Source: Paramoeba atlantica (Eukaryota; Discosea). From it: 64,000 bases of DNA. The notes under the pieces were generated by a model, which saw nothing but the letters and a program-made list of their open reading frames with translations, was not told the DNA's origin and searched no databases. The DNA is taken from contig CDRNVI010000036.1 of assembly GCA_977017575.1 (NCBI GenBank), forward strand, positions 143,207 to 207,206. The letters are read 5' to 3'. Made by a program: the position numbers and the translations under genes. This document shows, in pieces, positions 18,504 to 26,953 of the stretch; position 1 is the stretch's first letter, and each line of letters opens with the position of its first letter.

Positions 18504-20672
18504 TCAATTATACATTCTAATTGCAAGTTTAATTTGGTGTCGCATTACATTGTTCCAGCTCTCAGCATCTTGTAGTTCGCATAATCGCCTTGAGCACGTA
18601 CATCGAACCTGTGCCAAAGAGTCTCTTTTAGCAAGGAAAATATCCGACATACTTATTGATTGTAACCAGCTCACTTGCTCAGCGATAGATTCGTTGGGTA
18701 ACTCGGAGAAGTCGCTTAGAATGTTTATCATATCTTTTAACAGAGAATCGCTTGGTTGTATCACAGATAGAAAGTCATCAGAGAGGCTGCTCGTTATTAT
18801 CTTAAGTCCTAAGCATAGCGTCTCACGCGACTCGCATGACAACGCGATTGCTTCCGCATATTTTTTCTCCTGCAAAAGAAGAAGAAGTTTTGTTTCAGAG
18901 AAAATTTCCTTATTCACTTTTTGCGTCTTCGGATTTGTAGACGCTATATAATCTTTCACGTTTCGAATCTGCTGCGAAATTTGATCATTTAAGACGTTAC
19001 GCTCTACTTGCATCTTGTCCGCTTCTTTCTTAAGCAAAGCTTCCGAAAATTCAGTGTACTTCCCAAGAATCAACTCAGCTGAATTCCGCACGTGCTGCCC
19101 TATTTTGTCGTCCAAATTTTCTCCGAATTCCCCAAGAGTCTTACTTAGGGCATTGTCGACACCCTGCCCGATATTTCCCCGCAAGAGCTCGGCTATAGCC
19201 CCCGGCAAAGTCTGTACTAAGAAACTTGTCGATTCCTCAATGCATTTCTTAACTATCTCTTCGTCCCTCGATTCCCGTTGCGCAATTCGATTCTTAAGTC
19301 CGGTGAGTCGACGCTCAATAGCAGTAATAACGTTATCAATGTCTATTATCTCGTGAGAAGTCTTTTCATTTGACGCAATGCTTTGAACCAAAACAGAATG
19401 CTTTACTACCTGCTCGTTAATAGCATTTAGCTGTTGCTCGTGTAACTCTAAAATGTGGTGAAGCTCCTCAATTTTTTCACCAACAATTGAGTCACCTCGG
19501 CTGGCTGTGTCGAGGCCTCTCTCCAGAACCGCCCTATCGTGTACGCTGGAAGACGAAATTTCTGTTTGATTAAAATTAGATACCTTGAATCGAGATCGAA
19601 GAATATATAAGGAATGCATAGTGTACACGTCTACCTCATCATCCGAAACTCGAACACTCTCTATGCTCACAACGGGGTCCATAAGCTCATAATAATTACA
19701 TTCTCCGGTAAAGTGAAAGGTGTTTTCCTGACAAGTTATTCCCACGACACGGAGAATGGGCCGCACAGTTCGCTTCTCTTGGATATGAGGACATAGCACA
19801 ACTAGCCACTTGTCCGGAGACATGCACACCAATCTCATCAGATCATTACCTGAGCTTATAGAAAATCTCTGATTGCATGTGCGCGACGTTATGTCCCAAA
19901 CTTGTAAGTTCTCAACACTACGCAGAAGAAACATGGATTCATTTAGCGGTATAATATCTTTTATGTTGTACTCCATGCCTTCTGTTCCATGTAGTCCGAT
20001 GCAGTCGGTCATGGATGTCTCCAAGGACCATAATCCTAAAACACCGGGTGAAGCTACTGCGACATATTGAGACAACAGACCCAACGCCGACGGCTTGTAG
20101 AACTCCAAGACACTTTTAACGTCGTCAATTACCCACGTTTCATTCTGCAAAGTCGATTGCGGGAATCTGAGGCACTGAATTCCACTTTCGGAGCTCAATA
20201 TAAACAACGACAACGTCTCATCTCGGTACAAAACTCTTACTTGGATTGCATAGTCTCCTAGCGCAGCAGCAGAAGGGAGAACGTGTCGACAAAAAACGTG
20301 TAGCTTTCCTGTAGCTTCATTATATCCCCAGATATGCAAGCTTGAAGAGCTGTCGCAGCTTACAACTATGCACGTGTTACTCGGGAAGCAACGCGAATCT
20401 GGGAAATAAAGCTGCTTTACAAACGTTATCGGGGCGGAATGATCCGTATAAGTAAACTGGTTACCTTTTGGAGTAAGTACTCGTACCTGATTTTGAAGAG
20501 CGTAAGCCCACGCCCGTGGCGTTATTGACAACAAGCATTCCCAGGATTGAGGAGCTATTTCTTTGTTGAAAATCACTACCATTTTGACTTCGGAGAATCT
20601 ATTCCCTTCTGATTTCTCAGAGTTGTTTGTGGAATACAAGCTAAAGCGTTTCTGAATCGTTGCTTTCATCAT
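18504..20672 (-). CDS. EDC4/Ge-1-like decapping scaffold
   Basis: A 722-residue protein with the architecture of EDC4/Ge-1, the P-body scaffold that links DCP2 and XRN1. The N-terminal half (about 25-375) looks like a WD40-type propeller, with blade ends such as SSSLHIWGYN, GVLGLWSLET and ENLQVWDIT. From about 400 to 590 it is a coiled coil rich in E, K, Q and I. The last 110 residues are helical: KKYAEAIALSCESRETLCLG, then LKDMINILSDFSELPNESIA. The latter resembles the EDC4 C-terminal repeat (family: GHVNEAFQTALTASDLNLVLW ... LLSLIQQLASDL). No enzyme motif. The alternative would be another propeller plus coiled-coil scaffold. Confidence 0.6.
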   Translation of the reverse strand: MMKATIQKRFSLYSTNNSEKSEGNRFSEVKMVVIFNKEIAPQSWECLLSITPRAWAYALQNQVRVLTPKGNQFTYTDHSAPITFVKQLYFPDSRCFPSNTCIVVSCDSSSSLHIWGYNEATGKLHVFCRHVLPSAAALGDYAIQVRVLYRDETLSLFILSSESGIQCLRFPQSTLQNETWVIDDVKSVLEFYKPSALGLLSQYVAVASPGVLGLWSLETSMTDCIGLHGTEGMEYNIKDIIPLNESMFLLRSVENLQVWDITSRTCNQRFSISSGNDLMRLVCMSPDKWLVVLCPHIQEKRTVRPILRVVGITCQENTFHFTGECNYYELMDPVVSIESVRVSDDEVDVYTMHSLYILRSRFKVSNFNQTEISSSSVHDRAVLERGLDTASRGDSIVGEKIEELHHILELHEQQLNAINEQVVKHSVLVQSIASNEKTSHEIIDIDNVITAIERRLTGLKNRIAQRESRDEEIVKKCIEESTSFLVQTLPGAIAELLRGNIGQGVDNALSKTLGEFGENLDDKIGQHVRNSAELILGKYTEFSEALLKKEADKMQVERNVLNDQISQQIRNVKDYIASTNPKTQKVNKEIFSETKLLLLLQEKKYAEAIALSCESRETLCLGLKIITSSLSDDFLSVIQPSDSLLKDMINILSDFSELPNESIAEQVSWLQSISMSDIFLAKRDSLAQVRCTCSRRLCELQDAESWNNVMRHQIKLAIRMYN

Positions 20673-20834
20673 AACCGATTAGAGAAAAAAATTGTATCAA
20701 ATGCGTGTTTTTGGTGTGTAAAACGGCAACCACTTAGTGATCCAATAAAAGGGGTGCGGAATATATAAGAAAGTAGAATTATGTTGCGATATAGATTGCT
20801 GCTGCTGTTAAACGATAGATCGATATGTCAGCAT

Positions 20835-23204
20835 TCAGCTAAAATGGAATGCAAGAGCAGACCAATCTACTGCAACACTCTCAAGATCAGTTTCGGAACT
20901 TACAAAAGTGTCTGTACTACTCCATGTTATGAGGCCCTCCATTGCCTTGCTGAGATACGTCAAGGCAAACAGCCAATTCCTGAAACTTGTTTCACTCCTG
21001 AGATCTGAAGATTTTTGCCGTGTCGCCCGAGCAACCTTTCCCACGCTGCTCTTTGGTCCCACTTTTGGCTCGTCTTCGCGTTGTTTCAGACTTCTATAAT
21101 CGGTTTCGATCGCTTTCAAAAGTTCTACCAAGGGCATGTGTGTAACTTTTACTCCGGTTTTTGCTTCAGAACCTACAGAGAACGATTGACCCGCAGCGCT
21201 ATTCCAACCTTGGCTCTTGTGAATCAACCATATGATGACGTATCTTAACCACGAGACTTCTTCCTCCTTATGCGAAGAATCCTTTAATGCCTCTAACGCA
21301 TAGTGTTCGTTGCCCTCCCACAGCATTTGTTTGATATCGCGTATATGTGAAGTGGACCGGCTTCCTCGAGTAGAGTGAACGGATCCGATCCCGTGAGCGT
21401 GAAAGTCATGACAGGATTCTACTAAATCGGGATTTCTGTTTGGTCCTGCATTTACACCTGCCATTGTGTTCATCTCAGGTTCACCAGTAGGAAAGGGAAA
21501 GGCGGCGTGACTGTGACGAAAGAGCAAACGTAGTGCATCGCACCGAATGGTAAAGCGTTGAGGAATGTTTTCTGATAATGTTCGTTTGCAGCACAGGCAC
21601 AGCCTAGAGCACAACGTCGCGGCTTCGGCAAGGAAGTCGTGCAAAAGCGTATCCTCTCCAGAATATGTATGTTTCTCGTTGTAATCATGAGCTTGTCGGT
21701 GTTCGTTAATCGATGGCATCCTAGGCTGAGCACTTGTGCGCTCGTACTGTGCTAGATGGCTGAAGTCTACACTCTCAATCAGCTGTTCACCGAAAGACTG
21801 AAGAAATTCTTGTTCCAACATAGAGAGATCCCAGTCTTTGTCTTCCAAATAGGATGAAATTTCTCTTTCCCTTGCTGTAATCCAGAGAATAATTTTACCC
21901 ATTATTTGTAAGGATATTTCTCTGTTGCGAAAGTAGTGAAACGTGTATAGCCAAAGAGACTCTGTTCCATCGTCCGTTTGGCTTTTGTCTTGCGCCGCAG
22001 CGACATTCGAATTCTTAAAAGGTGATTGTTTACCCTTACTGCCTTTCTTTCTGCTTTTGGAATGCTTTTTGTGTGCTTCAGAGTCATTGGTCCCACTGAC
22101 CACTCCGTAGACCGATGCATGTGTCAAAATACACGACACACAAAGTGAAATAAAGGAAGTTACTCCATGGAGCTGTAAAGTAATGCCCAGGTGGCGAAGC
22201 AGATCATGGGAAAATCTTACCACCACAGGGCTATGAAATACCCAATGGCCCAGAAATTCACATAAAAAGTTACAGGAGTCAAAACGTACGATTGACGCAA
22301 GAGGGAAGACCGATAGAGGTGATGGAAACCGAGTACGGATGGTTTTCGGTGCCTTAACAGGAGCAAATATGTGCCAATAGGAATCTAACTTGGTATTACA
22401 TCCAGCCGTCTGGGATGAGTTTTGTGAGATCCATAACTGTAACTTAAGCGGAGGTGTAGGGATGTCTTGAAGGCTACAAAGCGTTATAAGCTCTTGGATA
22501 TGCCTTAGAAACTCGAGAAAATAGAACACAGAATCCTCATGCTTAGAAGCGTCTAAAAATACAATGTGTTGAAGCTGCTCACTACTTTCTTGTTGAGAAA
22601 TCACGTCCCACATAAATAGAGAGGAGAGGTTGCCAATAGGATAATGCAAACCTCGTGATTTCACATCAAATCGGCGAAGTCTTTGAGAAGATCCAAAGAG
22701 AAAATCAAGATTGTATTTTTCAGAGTTCGGCGAATTACAGTTTTCACGATTCATTGAAAAATCTTGACTTACGATTTTGCGCCGTTTCCCCCCATAGGCT
22801 GCTTTGCATTTCTCTCTCGCTATACGATAAGACAGTTCTTTCTGATTAATCTTCGAAGGTGGTGGAAATATGACGTCATATAGGGACTGCATTCTTTCCC
22901 TGGTTGCTTTCGAAATGCCATTCACTGGACAACTGAAGGCTGTGTTAGCACTAGAATATTCATCTTTCAACTGGACTTGGAGAGTTTCGTATAATATATC
23001 AAGCGGAACATTATCTTCAATGGGAAAAAGCACAAGAGAAAGGTCGCATAAAATTCCGGAACTATCCTGCAGAAATAGTGAGCTGTTCGCATAATATTGC
23101 TCCTGTAACTTCGTTATTAGGTCGGCACAAGGAGGTCGCAAGCAGTTCCTCAACGAATCGAACGCGCATCGCTCTATCGAGTTCGCGAGATCGCTAAGAT
23201 CCAT
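20835..23204 (-). CDS. Orc3-like origin recognition complex candidate
   Basis: A 789-residue protein with weak but ordered similarity to ORC3, a subunit of the replication origin recognition complex. A middle region (about 215-380) has a VFLDASKHEDSVFYFLEFLR-type segment, then PVVVRFSHDLLRHLGITLQL and VTSFISLCVSCILTHAS; the latter resemble the ORC3 insert-adjacent helices (ending in FIKGLQLSLLEHFYSQPL in human). The C-terminus SFRNWLFALTYLSKAMEGLI fits the ORC3 winged-helix ending (RFIRAVSELQxLGFIK). A basic low-complexity run at about 365-390 (KKHSKSRKKGSKGK) could be a nuclear localisation signal. No Walker motifs are seen, as expected for ORC3. The assignment is tentative. Confidence 0.45.
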   Translation of the reverse strand: MDLSDLANSIERCAFDSLRNCLRPPCADLITKLQEQYYANSSLFLQDSSGILCDLSLVLFPIEDNVPLDILYETLQVQLKDEYSSANTAFSCPVNGISKATRERMQSLYDVIFPPPSKINQKELSYRIAREKCKAAYGGKRRKIVSQDFSMNRENCNSPNSEKYNLDFLFGSSQRLRRFDVKSRGLHYPIGNLSSLFMWDVISQQESSEQLQHIVFLDASKHEDSVFYFLEFLRHIQELITLCSLQDIPTPPLKLQLWISQNSSQTAGCNTKLDSYWHIFAPVKAPKTIRTRFPSPLSVFPLASIVRFDSCNFLCEFLGHWVFHSPVVVRFSHDLLRHLGITLQLHGVTSFISLCVSCILTHASVYGVVSGTNDSEAHKKHSKSRKKGSKGKQSPFKNSNVAAAQDKSQTDDGTESLWLYTFHYFRNREISLQIMGKIILWITAREREISSYLEDKDWDLSMLEQEFLQSFGEQLIESVDFSHLAQYERTSAQPRMPSINEHRQAHDYNEKHTYSGEDTLLHDFLAEAATLCSRLCLCCKRTLSENIPQRFTIRCDALRLLFRHSHAAFPFPTGEPEMNTMAGVNAGPNRNPDLVESCHDFHAHGIGSVHSTRGSRSTSHIRDIKQMLWEGNEHYALEALKDSSHKEEEVSWLRYVIIWLIHKSQGWNSAAGQSFSVGSEAKTGVKVTHMPLVELLKAIETDYRSLKQREDEPKVGPKSSVGKVARATRQKSSDLRSETSFRNWLFALTYLSKAMEGLITWSSTDTFVSSETDLESVAVDWSALAFHFS

Positions 23205-23529
23205 TTACCCTCGAAAGCCTGCATCTCAACGAAAAAGATTAATATTTTTTTTACTATATAAAAGTGAGTCACTCATCACGTAAGTGAAGTGTATCATACC
23301 TTTGGGCTACATTATGGAGGTACATCACTTGATACAGGTTTATCTATTGTGGTGAGCTACAGCAATATTACAGTATATCCTCCCGACGCACAGGGGACGT
23401 CTTGTAGCGTGCGTGCAACAAAATCAGAATTAAAAGAGCACACAAATTGAATATATGTACGCACCACAGCCATATAATATGATCGTATGTTTGTATTCCT
23501 TGCATTACATAATATTCGTATAAAAGTAA
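23205..23529. other. Intergenic gap
   Basis: About 325 bp, AT-rich, between the Orc3-like gene's start and a small frame. No gene seen. It includes an alternating TATTAATATTTTTTTTACTATATA-like tract near 23238-23265. Confidence 0.3.
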
Positions 23530-23799
23530 TCACACAAGGTGTGCCGGATGATCTACTTCGTCCGGAAGATTTTGATAATCGCTCCACTCAATGTCGATTA
23601 GGCGGTTGTTATAGGCTTCAAGTGCTATGGAAACGCGATTTTCGCCTCGGCGACCGCACTGCCCTAGTCTGTCCTGCATACGTAAATCGTATATTGTTCT
23701 CGTTGGGTCTAATCCTGTTACGTTCGGCTGGCCCAACTGAATTCCAGCCATTCCTATATTCTCTGACTCGTTTTCACGATGGCTTTCACGACGTGCCAT
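23530..23799 (-). CDS. Small hypothetical protein
   Basis: An 89-residue frame starting MARRESHRENESENIG at 23799; the frame is open to an upstream Met at 23853. The composition is hydrophilic and natural-looking, with GLDPTRTIYDLRMQDRLGQC followed by EAYNNRLIDIEWSDYQNLP. I recognise no domain. An opposing plus-strand frame of 181 codons overlaps it. I prefer the minus frame because it agrees with the array and its composition is more protein-like. Confidence 0.45.
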   Translation of the reverse strand: MARRESHRENESENIGMAGIQLGQPNVTGLDPTRTIYDLRMQDRLGQCGRRGENRVSIALEAYNNRLIDIEWSDYQNLPDEVDHPAHLV

Positions 23800-24063
23800 T
23801 GGCAGCATCATATAAAAAAAATTCTTATGAAAATTTCTTAAAGAAAATAACAAATAAGAGCATCGACGATAGAAAAATTAATGTTTTACATGACGCTGAA
23901 CTTGTAAAAAATGGCGAAACTAACGAAGGTGGGTCATTCCTTCCCCATGTCCCCCACGTTCACACTTGCGATTTCGTCAGCACAGTACAAGGAATAAATA
24001 ATACTCAAGTGGATACCGCTCTTTGGAGATGATGTCACACAGGCGTGATATACAAAGGCGTGA

Positions 24064-25647
24064 TTACGTCCATGGGTAAAAATTGCTATGCAACACAATC
24101 CCCAAAATGTTCCATAGCAAAAGATATGAAAACAACACGTGTCTTGCACGTGGTGGCGACCCGATGTACAAATTTGATAAGATCCACTGTACGGAAGGCA
24201 AACTAAACAAAAAACGGGGAATGACTTGAAAGTGTACTAGACATAAAGCTATCGCAGTGTTAACAAGAAGCATAAGATTGCACGCCAGGTGATAATGTTG
24301 CTCTACGTCCTTTTCTGATATCAGATGTGCCTGATTTTTGATAACCACTCGATTAGGGATGCTGGATTTTTCTATTCGCCAGACACTATTCCATAGTAAA
24401 ATAATTGGATTCAACGGGGGACTCAAGCCCTTTCTTTTGAGGCCCCACACAACCACGAAGAGGATAGGAAACGCAATGACCAAATTTAACAATTGTAAAT
24501 ATTGAAATTGAGACAAGAAACCAACATTCCAATATTGGCTCTGTATCGAGGAATAGAAAGCATAAAAGGGAACACCACAAGGCATGTGGCTATCATCCTT
24601 TCCGAAAACTGTAGAATTGTAATTTACTAAATCATCTGTTGGACAACATTCGCGCTGTGCGCAATACTGAAACAGGAAAAAAGGAATAGTCGTAATTGCG
24701 GCACATACACCCATGACGATCATAGCCGTAGTCCCAGAAAGGAGCTCTTTCCATTTCTGAAACGTATGCTTCCGACACCGAAAAAAGCAGTACAGCGTTT
24801 CGGTACCGATTAAATATCCGCCATAGAAGAAATATAACACATTCAGCATTCCATTCGATCGTATTGTACTAGCACCTAAAAAGCAAAGTGTAGCCGCGCT
24901 AGCAAAAATACTGTATTGCACAGGTTTACGCCATTTGTTTGGGGGTCGTCTTGTAGAGCGATGAAAATAGGCCTCCCAGCAAAGCAATAAAAAATAACAT
25001 CCCCAGTTACTAAGACATGCGTACATGACATCACAATACGCTGCTTGTGTGAATATACCCGCGGGAGAGAGAAGGTAAAAAAGAGTTGATAAATCCGACA
25101 TTGGTTCACTGTGAAAGATCAAACTGGTTAGTTTGAAAAGCCCGAGTGCAGAGAGGAAATACATCCCTATGTTGAGTCCCAGAGCACAGATTGGAAACCA
25201 AGAAGTGAATGAACAGAGGCGAGAGAGCAAGGCAGGGTATCCTGGATAGAAGGCAAAGTAGTGTACAAACGGGTAGGGTGCTGTGTAATGCGAACAGAAA
25301 TTATGCAGAGTCGATACAGAGACCTTGCAACGGGAAGAAACGGTTTGATTTTTCTCATAGTTCAATCTCATGTGCTGTTCTCGATGTGCGATATCGGTAA
25401 AGAAGACACTGTCCCAGTTAAAAGTATGGGCGAGTAAATCAACATAGCTCAATGCAGGTACGTCTCCTGAAACGTTATCTTCTTTAGGATCGTTTTCAAG
25501 AAACGAATGTGGAGCCTGTTGCATCTCTCTCATTGTCATCGCTGTAGACAAGTCATAGTCATCCAGCACCTTGTGCGACAAGATCGCAAAAAACAGCAGT
25601 GACGTCCTGATGACAAGAGTCAGAAAAAGAAGACGGAAGCCGCGCAT
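24064..25647 (-). CDS. PIGV: GPI mannosyltransferase 2 (PIG-V)
   Basis: A multi-pass ER glycosyltransferase that adds the second mannose to the GPI anchor precursor. Hallmarks: FNWDSVFFTDIAH near the N-terminus (family RWDAxHFLxIA), FAFYPGYPALLSRL (family FFPGYPxxxR), LSPAGIFTQAAYCDVMYACLS (family SPAxIFxxAxYSExLFA) and STIRSNGMLNV (family RSNGxxN). About ten hydrophobic helices. The frame is open to a Met at 25752, but MRGFRLLFLTLVIRTSLLFF at 25647 gives the normal start with the first membrane helix, and a pyrimidine-rich segment lies just before it. Its presence implies GPI-anchored surface proteins in this organism. Confidence 0.9.
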   Translation of the reverse strand: MRGFRLLFLTLVIRTSLLFFAILSHKVLDDYDLSTAMTMREMQQAPHSFLENDPKEDNVSGDVPALSYVDLLAHTFNWDSVFFTDIAHREQHMRLNYEKNQTVSSRCKVSVSTLHNFCSHYTAPYPFVHYFAFYPGYPALLSRLCSFTSWFPICALGLNIGMYFLSALGLFKLTSLIFHSEPMSDLSTLFYLLSPAGIFTQAAYCDVMYACLSNWGCYFLLLCWEAYFHRSTRRPPNKWRKPVQYSIFASAATLCFLGASTIRSNGMLNVLYFFYGGYLIGTETLYCFFRCRKHTFQKWKELLSGTTAMIVMGVCAAITTIPFFLFQYCAQRECCPTDDLVNYNSTVFGKDDSHMPCGVPFYAFYSSIQSQYWNVGFLSQFQYLQLLNLVIAFPILFVVVWGLKRKGLSPPLNPIILLWNSVWRIEKSSIPNRVVIKNQAHLISEKDVEQHYHLACNLMLLVNTAIALCLVHFQVIPRFLFSLPSVQWILSNLYIGSPPRARHVLFSYLLLWNILGIVLHSNFYPWT

Positions 25648-25862
25648 TTTCTGCCTACATGTAGGAAAATACGTCCGAGGTTCACTTACATAAGCATACA
25701 CATAAACACATCTGAGTAAATCAATGCCTGTACAACTGCATACTAGTACCACAGAAGTAAATTACTTTCTTTTTGACATACAACTACGCCTTCCCTACAG
25801 TTACCCTAAAGTAGTTGAGACTCTACATGAACCTAGGATAAGGCATACACAAGCGTAAGAGG

Positions 25863-26681
25863 TCATTGCCCTACATTTATCGACTTTACTTTTTCAAGAA
25901 GACAATTATACAACTGTCTAAGACTCACTGTGTCTCTAGTGGGAGCATATTGCGGTACGTTCGTTTGCTCACATCCCACACAAGATGATTTTGAGAGCAT
26001 CACACATGGACGGCATAGAAAGGCACCACAACAATGTGCGATCCACGGATCCACTCGGAGGGAACGACATCGCACACAAAGAAAGCGACCCGGAAGAGAT
26101 GCAACAGAAATAGACGGTATCGCTTTTATCACATCACTCAGAGTTGTGAGACGAGCAATCATGTCCTCTGGACGATCCTTCATTTTCATTTCAGGCATCC
26201 GATGGGCTAATGCCACGGCATGGATCATTGATTTGGGAATCGAGAGATGCGTGGTTGCCGTTTTGAGGGACTCTGCATTCTTTACGGATTCCGAATTCAC
26301 GTCTTCTGTGTTCTCAATTACACCAGTTTTAGTTGAAGCCTCGGATGCTTCGGGAGGTCCTCCTGATTTTACAAGGTTTCGTAGCATCAAGTTGCTTTCC
26401 GCCTCCTGTATCGTGGTAACATATAAACGACATCCATGTACGATATCTGCTGACGTACAGAGGCGAAGATTTGAAATCGAGAGACAAATGAATATTTTCC
26501 ACAATTTGGCATCGCCAGAGGTTGGTACGAGTTTTTGTATTCCTTCGATCACTTCATTTATTCTGTCGCCGGAAGGAAGTTGTGGCAGGACAAGTCTAAA
26601 AGGATCCGGTCGACAACTAGGAAACAAAACGCATATGCACAAATCGCAGTTTGCAGGTGACGATTCGGTTAGCATATCCAT
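25863..26681 (-). CDS. RBBP6/Mpe1-like RING protein
   Basis: A 272-residue protein ending in a RING finger: Cys202, Cys205, Cys217, Cys218, Cys223, Cys226, Cys234 and Cys237. The CCG spacing and the following helix (RDTVSLRQLYNCLLEKVKS) match RBBP6/Mpe1, a subunit of the cleavage and polyadenylation machinery (family: IPCCGNSYCDECI ... NKFLRQAVNNF). A segment HLSIPKSMIHAV at about 145-156 matches the GIPRSFL motif that precedes the Mpe1 RING. The usual CCHC zinc knuckle is not apparent. The N-terminal 95 residues could be a diverged DWNN ubiquitin-like fold. Poly(A) coupling would suit a polycistronic genome, but this is inferred. Confidence 0.6.
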   Translation of the reverse strand: MDMLTESSPANCDLCICVLFPSCRPDPFRLVLPQLPSGDRINEVIEGIQKLVPTSGDAKLWKIFICLSISNLRLCTSADIVHGCRLYVTTIQEAESNLMLRNLVKSGGPPEASEASTKTGVIENTEDVNSESVKNAESLKTATTHLSIPKSMIHAVALAHRMPEMKMKDRPEDMIARLTTLSDVIKAIPSISVASLPGRFLCVRCRSLRVDPWIAHCCGAFLCRPCVMLSKSSCVGCEQTNVPQYAPTRDTVSLRQLYNCLLEKVKSINVGQ

Positions 26682-26953
26682 TTTTTGCCCTTCTTCAACA
26701 TTTAAAGTAAGGGTTCAATAATTTGTACAGGTTTGTAATGGAAAATGCTAGAAGATCACCATGAATACAATTTCTTCCTACAACGAGAATACATTGCGTT
26801 CTGGTCTTTTCCAGTGCTGCATATTACAGGTCATCATAATAAAAGCAAAATTTTGAAGCTTTAAAATATTCGAGTATAACAGAAGGGCTTTCGATTTCTT
26901 TCAGTATGAACTACACACCGTTGGTGTCAGGAAAGTATGGACACAAATGTATC

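Noticed and set aside
23487-24032. Plus-strand frame of 181 codons
   Set aside because: Runs against the array, no recognisable domain, and overlaps a minus-strand frame with better composition. Kept only as a doubt about that small gene.
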